A stretch of DNA of 15,956 nucleotides from Candidatus Bathyarchaeota archaeon (GCA_018397055.1 JAGTQS010000038.1:1-15956), one strand, 5' to 3'; counted from the stretch's first letter, positions 7,291 through 14,547 are shown. Numbers and translations: made by a program. The notes: generated from the letters alone by a model not told the origin.

Positions 7291-8721
7291 ATGTATTTGA
7301 GTGAAAAAGTTGTTTCTTCTGGAATAAACGGATTAGATTCTGTTCTAGGCGGGGGATTTCCAAGAGGTAGCCTCATTCTTTTAGCCGGGAACCCTGGAAC
7401 TGGAAAAACAGTTTTTTCAGCCCAATTTCTCTATCGTGGCGCAGTAAACCACGATGAAAGTGGAGTTTACGTCAACTTTTGTGAGAGTCGACAAACCTTT
7501 TATGACAATATGAAAGCGTTTGGCTTTGACTTTGAAAAATTGGAAAAAGAGGGAAAATTCCGTTATCTCGATTTGTTAGCTGTTAGGGAAAAAGCTGTTT
7601 CGTCAATTTTAGACTTGATTATTGAGGAAATAGGCAAGATTAAGGCGAAACGGCTCGTCTTAGATTCTTACTCAGCTTTAGCTCAAGCTTTCGAGAAGCC
7701 ATTTGAAACGAGAATAATTGTGCAAACCATTTTTAGCAGAATCACTCGTCAATTTGAATGCACGACTCTAATTCTAGCTGAGGTTCCAGTAGGAAAAGAA
7801 AACATAGGGTTAGGCATGGAAGAATTTGTGGCTGACGGAATTCTCATGCTGAAAAAAGATATAGAGCTGCTTTTAAGAGAACTAGTGATTTTAAAAATGC
7901 GCGGGGTAAAAGTTGAAACCATTAAATTACTATTTACTCTTGATGGCGGCTTTCATGTTTTTCCACCATTAACAATTTCGATGATTAAAGAGCCTGAAAA
8001 GAAATTTGAGATAATACCTCATGGAAAAGAGCATTTCTCAACTGGTATACAAGACCTTGACAACATTTTGGGAGAGAGGCTTAAAGCTGGCAACTTTAAC
8101 CTTTTGGAAATTGAGCCTAATGTAGATTTTCCGACTGAACGCTTGCTTCGTCCGACACTGTGTAACTTTCTGAATCAAGGGCAAGGCGTTATCATTCTTC
8201 TTCCTCAAGGATTAAGTGGCTATGTGATGAAGGAGTCTCTAGTCCCGTTTGTAAAACAAGAATTTTTACAGAAAAACTTGAAAATAATAGATTATAGATA
8301 CGCTGGTGAAGAAGAAATTAAAGATCCTTGTATCGTAAAATTGAATGGCGTTTCAATACGTAGTGAAATGAGGACGTTATGGAGACTCAATTCGGATCTG
8401 AGAAACAAGACGAATAAGCCTGTTTTTTCAATTGTTGGCTACGACACTATTGAATATGCGTATGGCGAAAAAGAGGCGCTTAAAACTTTAGGTGAAGATG
8501 TGGCTAGAATCAGAAACATGGGAGACATCAGGTTTAATGTAATTAGGCCAACTATTTATATTGCCAATCAGCTTAGGGCACTTTCCCACATTCACTTATT
8601 AGTGAAACAAATAGACGGGGCCTTATTTTTACGGGGAATTAAGCCAGAAACACCACTCCTCAATATTAGCTTGGAAACAAAAGATCAATATACCAGAATA
8701 AAACTGACACCTTTAGTCTAG
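7291..8721 (+). CDS. KaiC/GvpD-like RecA-fold ATPase, first copy, with a degenerate second domain
   Basis: The protein has 476 residues and two RecA-like halves. Domain 1 (about 1-230) has Walker A GNPGTGKT at 33-40, one of the two KaiC catalytic glutamates (Glu65 in NFCES), Walker B RLVLDS at 121-126, and the conserved segment GLGMEEFVADGI. Domain 2 starts with FSTGIQDLDNIL (249-260), aligned with the domain 1 entry GINGLDSVLG. Where the P-loop should be, near 272-281, it reads EIEPNVDF, so it cannot bind ATP in the usual way. KaiC/RAD55/GvpD proteins are signalling or regulatory ATPases. The start is ambiguous. AGGTA abuts this ATG but is six bases before an in-frame TTG at 7297, and starting there makes the N-terminus the same length as in the paralogue at 11375. 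It is followed by a NitrOD5-like small gene. Confidence 0.9.
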   Translation: MYLSEKVVSSGINGLDSVLGGGFPRGSLILLAGNPGTGKTVFSAQFLYRGAVNHDESGVYVNFCESRQTFYDNMKAFGFDFEKLEKEGKFRYLDLLAVREKAVSSILDLIIEEIGKIKAKRLVLDSYSALAQAFEKPFETRIIVQTIFSRITRQFECTTLILAEVPVGKENIGLGMEEFVADGILMLKKDIELLLRELVILKMRGVKVETIKLLFTLDGGFHVFPPLTISMIKEPEKKFEIIPHGKEHFSTGIQDLDNILGERLKAGNFNLLEIEPNVDFPTERLLRPTLCNFLNQGQGVIILLPQGLSGYVMKESLVPFVKQEFLQKNLKIIDYRYAGEEEIKDPCIVKLNGVSIRSEMRTLWRLNSDLRNKTNKPVFSIVGYDTIEYAYGEKEALKTLGEDVARIRNMGDIRFNVIRPTIYIANQLRALSHIHLLVKQIDGALFLRGIKPETPLLNISLETKDQYTRIKLTPLV

Positions 8722-8791
8722 ACTATTATGTGAGATCTGAAATAGTAGAAAGAAAAAATCTCAAAACTTCAGATAAATCTATCCCAAAAGG

Positions 8792-8804
8792 TTAATAAAT
8801 AAAA
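8792..8804 (+). promoter_or_regulatory. TATA-like box before the first small helical gene
   Basis: A TTAATAAATAAAA stretch lies about 50-60 bases before the GTG at 8852 and after a 70-base gap from the kaiC-like stop. It predicts a transcription start near 8822, giving a short leader that contains AGGTA. The small gene could therefore be transcribed alone as well as by read-through from the ATPase gene. Confidence 0.35.
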
Positions 8805-8851
8805 GCAAGGATTGCGTAGGCTTCTTAAAGGAATGCTTACAGGTATAGGAT

Positions 8852-9202
8852 GTGGACTCATTAAAGAAACTGAAAAGCATGAATAAATATGATGATTGTT
8901 CAAAGATTTTTCTTGATTCCAGAGATGAAGCCTTGGGTATTTTTGGAGAAAGCGTTAAACAAGTGCTATTGTATTATTTTCAGGCAAAGTATGGGACAAA
9001 AAAGAGTGACATCCTAATGGATCTTGGGAATTTTTCTGTTTTTCTTTCAGAAATAGTTGGTGCAACCTCTGCAAAACTTATTAAGGAAGAGATTCTGCAT
9101 GTTCTGTTTCGAAACCTTGGCGTCCCTTTATCTAAAAATGAAAATCTTTCTTTCGAAGAACAAGTGGCTAAGGCTTTTAATATTTTTTCCACAAGTACTT
9201 AG
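8852..9202 (+). CDS. Small helical NitrOD5-like protein, partner of the first KaiC-like ATPase
   Basis: This is a soluble, mostly helical protein of 116 residues with no membrane segment. The core (about 30-97) runs from FGESVKQVLLYYF, through a hydrophobic Phe-rich helix and the turn IVGATS, to a helix ending LFRNLGVPL. The pattern resembles the NitrOD5 output domain of archaeal signalling proteins as I remember it, and aligns by eye with the protein at 12840. The start is a GTG with AGGTA upstream; an internal ATG at 8879 is an alternative. The position after a KaiC-like ATPase, repeated in the second module, suggests a partner or output protein for that ATPase. No biochemical function is known to me. 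Its last 26 bases overlap the 3' end of the convergent broken TrmB gene. Confidence 0.75.
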   Translation: MDSLKKLKSMNKYDDCSKIFLDSRDEALGIFGESVKQVLLYYFQAKYGTKKSDILMDLGNFSVFLSEIVGATSAKLIKEEILHVLFRNLGVPLSKNENLSFEEQVAKAFNIFSTST

Positions 9203-9946
9203 ATACATCAACTGCGTGTAAGAGAGGCATCTTTTTTACAATTTTTGAGATAATTTCTTCAGCTGTTGCCCCGCTTACCACGGTTATGTCGTAATTTTTT
9301 GCCAATTCAGAGTCACTTTTGCCAAGCCAATTTGAACTCGGCACAACTAAAAATTTCCTGCATGACTCTAAATCTATTGATTTTAGAAAAAGACTTACCA
9401 GTTTGTTCTTTGCATCCGTTTCTTTTGCAAGGTAATCCCCAACGATAGTCCAATTTGGCTCATTGGATTTTTTTAATACAAAATCGAAATCGTGCAGTAT
9501 GCCTGATTTCCCAACAAGCTTTGATGGCACTTTCATTTCAAGACCGTGCTCTTTTACGCTTAATTCCATTGTTTGTTGAAGTTTTTCTAATATTTGTTTT
9601 ACTCTAAGCTCATTCAACCTTAACGAGTGATGAATTGCTTTATACCATAGGTCCATGAACATTTCGTAAAGAAGTTCTGAATGAGCTACGAAGTTTGAGA
9701 ACACTGCTTTCAAGAAAACTGGTGAACCATCGGCTGAAGACGAGAAAAAGGTCATTAAACTTTCCCTATGGTCTACGACAATAAAATTAACTTTAGGAAA
9801 AGTATCTGCATGTCTAATTTCCGCTATACCAGCAATTTTGTTAAAACTCTCTATATCGCTTTCTTTTATGTGCGATAGAATGGAGATTCTAACGTTGCTT
9901 TTTCTAACTTTTTTATGATTGAAAAGATGTTTTTTGGAAAAAAAAA
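9177..9946 (-). pseudogene. 3' piece of the broken TrmB gene: end of second sensor repeat and unassigned C-terminal domain
   Basis: This frame is open from the T9 run to the TAA at 9177. It contains the second sensor repeat's core strands (VRISILSHI, then VNFIVVDHRESLMTF) and its closing helix (FVAHSELLYEMFMDLWYKA), which mirrors FFNELWLN of repeat 1. It continues with a coiled helix and a C-terminal alpha/beta domain. That domain contains LVGKSGILHDFDFVLKK and later WTIVGDYLA, a pattern that recalls restriction-endonuclease-like folds in other archaeal regulators; this assignment is tentative. Internal translation could begin at an ATG at 9755, but I see no convincing ribosome binding site there. 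Confidence 0.6.
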
Positions 9947-10152
9947 TTGTTTTCTAATGATTCGGTGTGAATTATGATCTCGGATTTTGCAGACGTTATC
10001 ATTCTTGCAATTCTTTCATGTAGCTCCTTTATGTCTGAGATTGTCTGAAATGTTTCGATTGGTCTACCGCTTTTTATAGATTGGGCTAATGCATCCATAT
10101 CATATGAATTAAGCCATAATTCATTAAAGAACACCCTCATTACTTGGGAGTA

Positions 10153-10878
10153 TTAAGGGGAATCAGTCCAAAAGCCATTGTCCTTCTCTGAGTCCATATC
10201 CATTGAATCGTCAAGTGATGTGGACGTAAGTGCTTCTTGCCCATCAACTATTACAATTCGTGTTTTTTCGGAAAACTCTGTACATCGCAATGAAGCGAGA
10301 TTAGATAAATCTTTAAAGGAATTAGGAAATTCCTGGCTAATGCTTGTTAGTATTCTAACGTTTGTGCTAGGACTAAAATTTTTAAGAGTCTCTTCAAGCC
10401 CAAAATACATTAGCCTCAAAATATCGCTGGGCGTGGTCAAAATCAATATTTCATGTCTTGCGGAGGTTAACATCCTTATTAAAAGGTTGTATACGTTTTT
10501 TCTACCGTAAATAAACCGAAATTTTGATTCTACGATACCTTGTTGGGACGTGCTAATTTGGGAGAATATTTGCAGAACCTTTTTTTGGTTTGCTTCCATT
10601 TCTGATATTTTTTTCCGTGTCAAATCCATTAACGTCTTTAGTGCCTCGTTTAAGGGTAATGGCGAATATTTCATTGGTCTACCTAGAATAACTGCAACTA
10701 AGCCTTTATTCTGTAGACTTACTAGGTTTCTATATACTTTCATTCTATTTGTTCTAAGACCTTTGGCAAGCGTACTCACAGTGCTTGAACCGTGGATAGT
10801 CATATAGGTGAACAGGTTCGCTTGAAAAAAAGGTAATCCATAGGATTCCAGTAATTCAATTGCCTCTTCGTTGGACAT
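10153..10878 (-). CDS. Intact 5' fragment of the broken TrmB gene (HTH plus one sensor repeat), possibly still translated
   Basis: This fragment of 241 residues is readable without correction. Residues 10-75 form a TrmB winged helix (ESYGLPFFQANLF, then LRTNRMKVYRNLVSLQNKGLV), followed by a helical linker. From about 118 comes a PLD-like sensor repeat (KFRFIYGRKNVYNLL, then HEILILTTPSDI and TRIVIVDGQEAL). The frame ends at GFWTDSP, just before the closing helix that an intact sensor repeat needs. A TATA-like CTTAAAAA near 10911-10918 lies about 35 bases before the ATG, so expression of a truncated DNA-binding protein is possible. The ATG overlaps the 5' extension of the divergent winged-helix frame, but not its preferred start. 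Confidence 0.6.
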   Translation of the reverse strand: MSNEEAIELLESYGLPFFQANLFTYMTIHGSSTVSTLAKGLRTNRMKVYRNLVSLQNKGLVAVILGRPMKYSPLPLNEALKTLMDLTRKKISEMEANQKKVLQIFSQISTSQQGIVESKFRFIYGRKNVYNLLIRMLTSARHEILILTTPSDILRLMYFGLEETLKNFSPSTNVRILTSISQEFPNSFKDLSNLASLRCTEFSEKTRIVIVDGQEALTSTSLDDSMDMDSEKDNGFWTDSP

Positions 10879-10924
10879 TGTTTTTCACTATTGTAATAAT
10901 ATTCCTTCGAATTTTTAAGTTTAC

Positions 10925-10952
10925 TTGTAACGAACAAATGTTGCAAACAAAT
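10925..10952. repeat. Imperfect direct repeat in the trmB/winged-helix divergent spacer
   Basis: TTGTAACGAACAAAT (10925-10939) is followed after one base by TTGCAAACAAAT (10941-10952). The second copy matches the first apart from one substitution and a three-base gap. The pair lies in the 125-base spacer between two divergent regulator genes, next to TATA-like elements on both sides, so it could be an operator. The AT-richness of the region makes chance similarity possible. Confidence 0.3.
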
Positions 10953-11003
10953 TTTTATGAAATACAACATAAAAAAAATAACAACGCTGATTGGGGGAAG
11001 AAT

Positions 11004-11315
11004 ATGCGCAGAAGCAGATTAGAAATATACATAGACACATTAAAAGTAATCAACCGTGGAATAAATAGGCCTACAAAAATTATGTATGCAACAAACACGT
11101 CATGGGCGCCAATACAGGAAGTATTGAATAAACTTCAGCAGCAGGAATTGATACGAGAAAAAAGAGAATCAGGCCATACGGTATACTTAATAACTGAAAA
11201 AGGAAAAAACTGCTTAAAGGTTTTTAACGAATTACCGTTTGCAATGTCAAGCAACCACTTTAACGTTATAGAGAGCCTTAGAGAAAAAACACTTGTTGTT
11301 CAGAAAATCGAGTAA
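11004..11315 (+). CDS. Archaeal winged-helix DNA-binding protein heading the second KaiC module
   Basis: This protein has 103 residues. The frame is open back to 10860, but the ATG at 11004 is preceded by a GGGGGAAG ribosome binding site, and family homology begins at MRRSRLEIYIDTL. Residues 3-80 match the small archaeal winged helix that starts R-S-x-L-E-I-Y-I-D, continues PTKIMYATNTSW (recognition region) and ends with a beta hairpin before TEKGK. Such proteins are usually local transcription regulators; the ligand is unknown. The KaiC-like gene follows after 59 bases in the same direction, so the two are probably co-transcribed with the small gene at 12840. TATA-like AT stretches at about 10951-10960 and 10968-10980 could serve the operon. 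The trmB-type gene is divergent. Confidence 0.85.
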   Translation: MRRSRLEIYIDTLKVINRGINRPTKIMYATNTSWAPIQEVLNKLQQQELIREKRESGHTVYLITEKGKNCLKVFNELPFAMSSNHFNVIESLREKTLVVQKIE

Positions 11316-11374
11316 TCGCCTCGCAATATCGATGTGATCACAAAAAATTCCCCTAATTAACAAGAGGGAATAAA

Positions 11375-12817
11375 ATGTCTCTGGCAATTGTTCCTACAGG
11401 AGTAAGTGGACTGGACACCATAATCCACGGCGGGTTTCCGAGAAACAGCCTAATTCTTGTTGCTGGAAATCCTGGCACTGGAAAAACTAATCTCTCAGCC
11501 CAATTCATTTACAGAGGCATAGTTGACTACAACGAAAATGGCGTTTATGTGAGCTTTTCAGAGGACAGAACAACGTTTTACGAAAACATGAAGATGCTTG
11601 GATTTGATTTTGAAAAGCTGGAAAACGACGGAAGATTTCGTTATCTTGATTTTCTCGCAGTAAAGGAAGATGCGGTGCCTTCGGTTCTAAAAAGTATCAT
11701 CGAAGAAGTAAATAATCTGAAAGCTAAACGATTAGTTATAGACTCTTGGACAGTTTTGGCACAAGCTTTCGAAAATCCCTTTGAAACAAGAATCGTCATT
11801 CACTCCATTCTTAGTAGGATAACGCGAGAAGCAGGATGCACAACAATAGTAATAGTCGAAATTCCCTTTGGAAGTGAAAAAATAGGCTTAGGCATGGAAG
11901 AGTTCGTGGCGGACAGCATCATACTTTTGCAGGCAAATGAACTAAATGATCGCCTCTACAGGAATTTGGTAATTAAGAAAATGCGTGGAAAAAAGATACA
12001 TGAGACAAAAATTGGCTTTACATTTCATAACGAGCTTAAAGCCGCCCTACCCTTTAAAGAGGCCTTACCAAAAAATTTTATATCAAAAATTACCGTATTC
12101 AAGCCAATACCAGATTCGCCGGAACTTTTTTCAACAGGAGCATCTGATCTTGACCAACTATTTTCTGGTGGATACTCCAGGGGATCAAGTATATTATTTG
12201 AAATTGGCGCAAATGTGTCGATTCCACAATACCATCTGCTTTTAGCTCCTACAGCTTGGAACTTCGCTTCATACGACCGAGGAATCATGATTGTTCCATC
12301 TTCAGGCGTTGATTACACCATATTATTTAAACAGGCAAAAATGGCTGGTTATTCTGACGAGACAATCAACCGCTTGTTAAGAGTTTGCACCTTCAGAAGC
12401 AGTCTGCCACCAACAAATCCTTGCATAATCGAGTTTGACGGACGAGACATTGAAAGCGATTTCCAAAAATACATCAATTTAAGAGATGAAATTCACAAAA
12501 CAAAAGGGCAGCCTTTACTTCACATTATTGGAATTGACAAGCTCATCACTCACTATTCAGTAAATGATGCCTTAAAAGTCCTTAATTCAAGTGTAACAAT
12601 GGCAAGGCAACGCGGAGATTTATGCATTTTTGTTCTCAAACCATGTTACTATAATGTCTCAGATGTACTGAGCTCGTTTGCAGATATACATTTAAAAATA
12701 ATTCGAGAACATGGAGCAATACTGGTTTTCGGTGTAAAGCCGAGAACGCATCTAAACTTCGTTGAATTAGATCTTTCCAAGGGATATCCTCTGCCAAAAC
12801 TTACGCCTATACTCTAA
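11375..12817 (+). CDS. KaiC/GvpD-like RecA-fold ATPase, second copy, with a degenerate second domain
   Basis: The protein has 480 residues and is a clear paralogue of the one at 7291. Domain 1 has Walker A GNPGTGKT at 31-38, one catalytic glutamate (Glu63 in SFSED), and Walker B RLVIDS at 119-124. Long stretches such as GFDFEKLE and GLGMEEFVAD are identical to the first copy. Domain 2 begins FSTGASDLDQLFSGGYSRGS, closer to a real KaiC entry than in the first copy. Its P-loop position reads EIGANVSIPQ, with no GKT, so ATP binding there is unlikely. Both proteins end in a KLTP-(L/I)-(V/L) tail. GAGGGA before the ATG supports the start. It probably belongs to a winged-helix, KaiC-like, NitrOD5-like operon. 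The role is presumably ATP-dependent signalling or transcription control; partners are unknown. Confidence 0.92.
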   Translation: MSLAIVPTGVSGLDTIIHGGFPRNSLILVAGNPGTGKTNLSAQFIYRGIVDYNENGVYVSFSEDRTTFYENMKMLGFDFEKLENDGRFRYLDFLAVKEDAVPSVLKSIIEEVNNLKAKRLVIDSWTVLAQAFENPFETRIVIHSILSRITREAGCTTIVIVEIPFGSEKIGLGMEEFVADSIILLQANELNDRLYRNLVIKKMRGKKIHETKIGFTFHNELKAALPFKEALPKNFISKITVFKPIPDSPELFSTGASDLDQLFSGGYSRGSSILFEIGANVSIPQYHLLLAPTAWNFASYDRGIMIVPSSGVDYTILFKQAKMAGYSDETINRLLRVCTFRSSLPPTNPCIIEFDGRDIESDFQKYINLRDEIHKTKGQPLLHIIGIDKLITHYSVNDALKVLNSSVTMARQRGDLCIFVLKPCYYNVSDVLSSFADIHLKIIREHGAILVFGVKPRTHLNFVELDLSKGYPLPKLTPIL

Positions 12818-12825
12818 AAAGGAAA

Positions 12826-12842
12826 AGAGGTGAAGCATTTTG
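12826..12842 (+). promoter_or_regulatory. Strong ribosome binding site that fixes a TTG start
   Basis: GAGGTGA, complementary to the 3' end of archaeal 16S rRNA, begins at 12827 and lies six to seven bases before the TTG at 12840. No ATG is available at suitable spacing, so the site decides the start of the small gene. It lies only ten bases after the KaiC-like stop, which supports translational coupling within one operon. Confidence 0.7.
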
Positions 12843-13265
12843 GCTTCTATCGAGAACCAAAACTACTACAATGTGTCTACGCAAGAATGGATGAGATACG
12901 AAAAAGAGTTCGACAAAATTCTACGTGAATGTATAGATGGCACTTTAAAAAAGGTTTTAGGAGAAGCCACCTCAACAATTATTCTATACCACATAGGTAA
13001 TGACAGCCTATCTGAAGGGATCGAATTCTTCGCAGAGGCTTTAGAAAGAATTTTAGGCACAGGTGCCTACATCCTTGAATGGGCCATACTAAAAGAACTT
13101 TATTCTTGTATCGAGTTGAAAATTGAAGAAAAACCTAACTATAAATTTGCTGATTACGTGAAAGAGGCAAGAACCACGTGGTTCACAGAAAAAACTCAAA
13201 AAGAAAACAATACGGGTAATAGAGAAAATAAAAAATTAACCTTTTCATCACGTAAATCAACGTAA
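12840..13265 (+). CDS. Small helical NitrOD5-like protein, partner of the second KaiC-like ATPase
   Basis: The protein has 141 residues, is soluble, and starts at a TTG fixed by GAGGTGA. The core (about 30-105) has a helix LGEATSTIILYHI, then FFAEALERILGTGAYILE and ILKELYSCIEL. It matches the remembered NitrOD5 pattern of a Tyr-His helix, an F-x-x-A-L-E-x-I-x-G turn and a closing helix, more closely than the first copy does. It aligns by eye with the protein at 8852, from FGES/LGEA to the final helix. An N-terminal segment of about 30 residues and a charged, Asn/Lys-rich tail (from about 118) are extra and look disordered. It follows the KaiC-like gene by 22 bases and is probably co-transcribed. 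The function is unknown; an effector or adaptor for the ATPase is inferred. Confidence 0.8.
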   Translation: MASIENQNYYNVSTQEWMRYEKEFDKILRECIDGTLKKVLGEATSTIILYHIGNDSLSEGIEFFAEALERILGTGAYILEWAILKELYSCIELKIEEKPNYKFADYVKEARTTWFTEKTQKENNTGNRENKKLTFSSRKST

Positions 13266-13328
13266 TACAAACAGGACAATAAGAATGTCTTTACACTGTT
13301 CTAAGTGAGGTCGAAGTATGCATTAAAA

Positions 13329-13403
13329 TGGACGAGGAGGGATTTGAACCCTCGACCTCAGCGATGCCAACGCTGCGATCATTCCAAACTGATCTACTCG
13401 CCC
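13329..13403 (-). tRNA. tRNA-Ala (anticodon GGC)
   Basis: The minus strand folds into a full cloverleaf of 75 bases. The acceptor GGGCGAG pairs with CTCGTCC, the D stem is GATC/GATC, the anticodon stem CAGCG/CGCTG closes the loop TTGGCAT, and the T stem GAGGG/CCCTC closes TTCAAAT. The anticodon GGC reads GCC (alanine). The acceptor contains G3:U70, the alanine identity pair, and the discriminator is A73. There is no intron and no encoded CCA. A CTTAAG element near 13440-13447 is a possible upstream TATA box. The gene is antisense to its neighbours and lies at the right edge of the KaiC-like region. Confidence 0.97.
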
Positions 13404-13528
13404 GTTTCCGTTTATCCATAAAACTGTCTTAATCACGTTCTTAAGAGTTTTGCTGATTTTTCATGCAAAAAGAGCCGATAAAAACCTTAAAAACATGTTT
13501 GGCATTCATGGTTTTGGTGATTAACCAC

Positions 13529-14419
13529 ATGAAAAACGAAAAAATCGGTTTTATCGGCTTAGGCGTCATGGGTAAACCCATGGCTGTGAATCTTTTAAAC
13601 GCGGGTTACAAGCTAACCGTATGGAACAGAACAAGATCGAAGATGGATGACCTGTTGGCCATGGGCGCCTCTGGAGCAGAGTCACCTAAGGAGGTTGCAG
13701 AGAAGTCCGATGTTGTAATAACGATGGTCAGCGACTCCTCAGACGTTGAAGAGGTAGTGTTAGGACCACAAGGCGTGATCTATGGCGCCCATGAAGGCCT
13801 AGTTCTAATCGACATGAGCACAATCTCGCCAACTGTCACACAGAAAATTGCACAAGAACTATACGCGAAAGGAGTTAAGATGCTTGACGCACCAGTCAGC
13901 GGAGGAGAAATTGGTGCTAAACAGGCTACGCTTTCAATAATGGTTGGTGGACCAAAGGAAACCTTTGACCGATGCCTTCCAATCCTTCAGGTTCTTGGAA
14001 AAAAAGTCACGCATATGGGTTCGAACGGCATGGGACAAACAACGAAGCTGTGCAACCAAATCATCTGCGCACTCAACATCCAAGCAGTATGCGAGGGACT
14101 GATGCTTGGCGCAAAAGCAGGATTAGACCTTAAGAAGCTGCTTGACGTTGTAACCGCCGGCGCAGCTAGCTCATGGATGCTTTCTAACCTTGGACCAAAA
14201 ATGATTGAACGCGACATGAGACCTGGCTTCAAGATCAAACACCAACAAAAGGACCTGAAACTCGTGTTGTCTTTTGCTGCCGAGATTGGACTACCATTAC
14301 CTGGAACGGCTCTAGTGCAACAGATGTTAAGAGCGGTTGAAGCTGAAGGACTAGGCGAACAGGGAACACAAGCAGCAATCGTTACCATGGAAAAACTGGC
14401 GGGAAAGAAGATTAGCTAA
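13529..14419 (+). CDS. Beta-hydroxyacid dehydrogenase, 3-hydroxyisobutyrate dehydrogenase / GarR family
   Basis: The protein has 296 residues, the usual family length. The frame extends back to 13463, but GGTGAT at 13515-13520 precedes the ATG at 13529 and the Rossmann motif then lies at 7-15 (GFIGLGVMG). The NRTRSK stretch after the second strand suggests NADP preference. The substrate signature DAPVSGG (120-126) and the catalytic lysine in GQTTKLCNQI (Lys173) are intact. Members reversibly oxidise 3-hydroxyisobutyrate, tartronate semialdehyde, succinic semialdehyde or glyoxylate-type substrates in the cytoplasm. The sequence alone does not distinguish them. A CTTAAAAAC TATA-like box at 13486-13494 fits a short leader. 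It is transcribed away from the tRNA and towards the GltA-type gene, from which it is separated by T runs. Confidence 0.93.
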   Translation: MKNEKIGFIGLGVMGKPMAVNLLNAGYKLTVWNRTRSKMDDLLAMGASGAESPKEVAEKSDVVITMVSDSSDVEEVVLGPQGVIYGAHEGLVLIDMSTISPTVTQKIAQELYAKGVKMLDAPVSGGEIGAKQATLSIMVGGPKETFDRCLPILQVLGKKVTHMGSNGMGQTTKLCNQIICALNIQAVCEGLMLGAKAGLDLKKLLDVVTAGAASSWMLSNLGPKMIERDMRPGFKIKHQQKDLKLVLSFAAEIGLPLPGTALVQQMLRAVEAEGLGEQGTQAAIVTMEKLAGKKIS

Positions 14420-14442
14420 CAACAAATTGTGATTTAAAGATC

Positions 14443-14464
14443 TTTTTATCCAATTTTTTCTTTT
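14443..14464 (+). terminator. Oligo-T terminator after the dehydrogenase gene
   Basis: Three T runs (five at 14443-14447, six at 14454-14459, four at 14461-14464) follow 24-45 bases after the stop, with no strong hairpin. This is the usual form of an archaeal intrinsic terminator. It separates the dehydrogenase from the next gene, which has its own TATA box. Confidence 0.5.
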
Positions 14465-14487
14465 GAAAATTAATTAGGAATGAAAAT

Positions 14488-14497
14488 AATTATAAGT
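14488..14497 (+). promoter_or_regulatory. TATA box for the GltA/NfnL-type gene
   Basis: AATTATAAGT matches an archaeal TATA box and predicts a transcription start near 14518. That leaves about 30 bases of leader before the GTG at 14548, including GGAAGGA as ribosome binding site. A TTG at 14524 would lie almost at the transcript end, which argues against it as the start. Confidence 0.5.
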
Positions 14498-14547
14498 CTC
14501 GCTTTTGAATTGAGTTACCTAATTTGTTTAACGGAAGGAACATAAAA

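Larger units (their letters stand above)
9177..10878 (-). pseudogene. Broken TrmB-type regulator: HTH, two PLD-like sensor repeats, C-terminal domain
   Basis: Three consecutive minus-strand pieces form one gene. The frame from 10878 stops at TAA 10155-10153, yet the same frame continues at once (YSQVMRVFFNELW), exactly as a TrmB sensor domain should. It then derails at a run of nine T (9946-9938 on the minus strand). Removing one T joins it to the frame that runs to 9177 and makes the whole 1701 bases, or 567 codons. The reconstructed protein has a TrmB winged helix (about 10-75), one sensor repeat (about 118-260), a second sensor repeat beginning near 283, and a further C-terminal domain. 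TrmB proteins control sugar or other metabolic genes in response to ligands. The two lesions suggest decay, though the T9 indel alone could be a sequencing error. It lies between the two KaiC-like modules. Confidence 0.8.

Noticed and set aside
10138..10155. Recoding (stop-codon readthrough) of the TAA in the TrmB-type gene
   Set aside because: TAA is not the pyrrolysine codon, no stimulatory structure is apparent, and a second lesion downstream makes pseudogenisation simpler.
10860..11003. N-terminal extension of the winged-helix frame containing a hydrophobic stretch, like a membrane anchor
   Set aside because: It overlaps the divergent trmB start and its promoter, has no ribosome binding site, and family similarity begins at the well-supported ATG at 11004.
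13463..13528. 22-residue N-terminal extension of the dehydrogenase
   Set aside because: A GGTGAT site precedes the ATG at 13529, the Rossmann motif then sits at the normal position, and a TATA-like box lies inside the extension.
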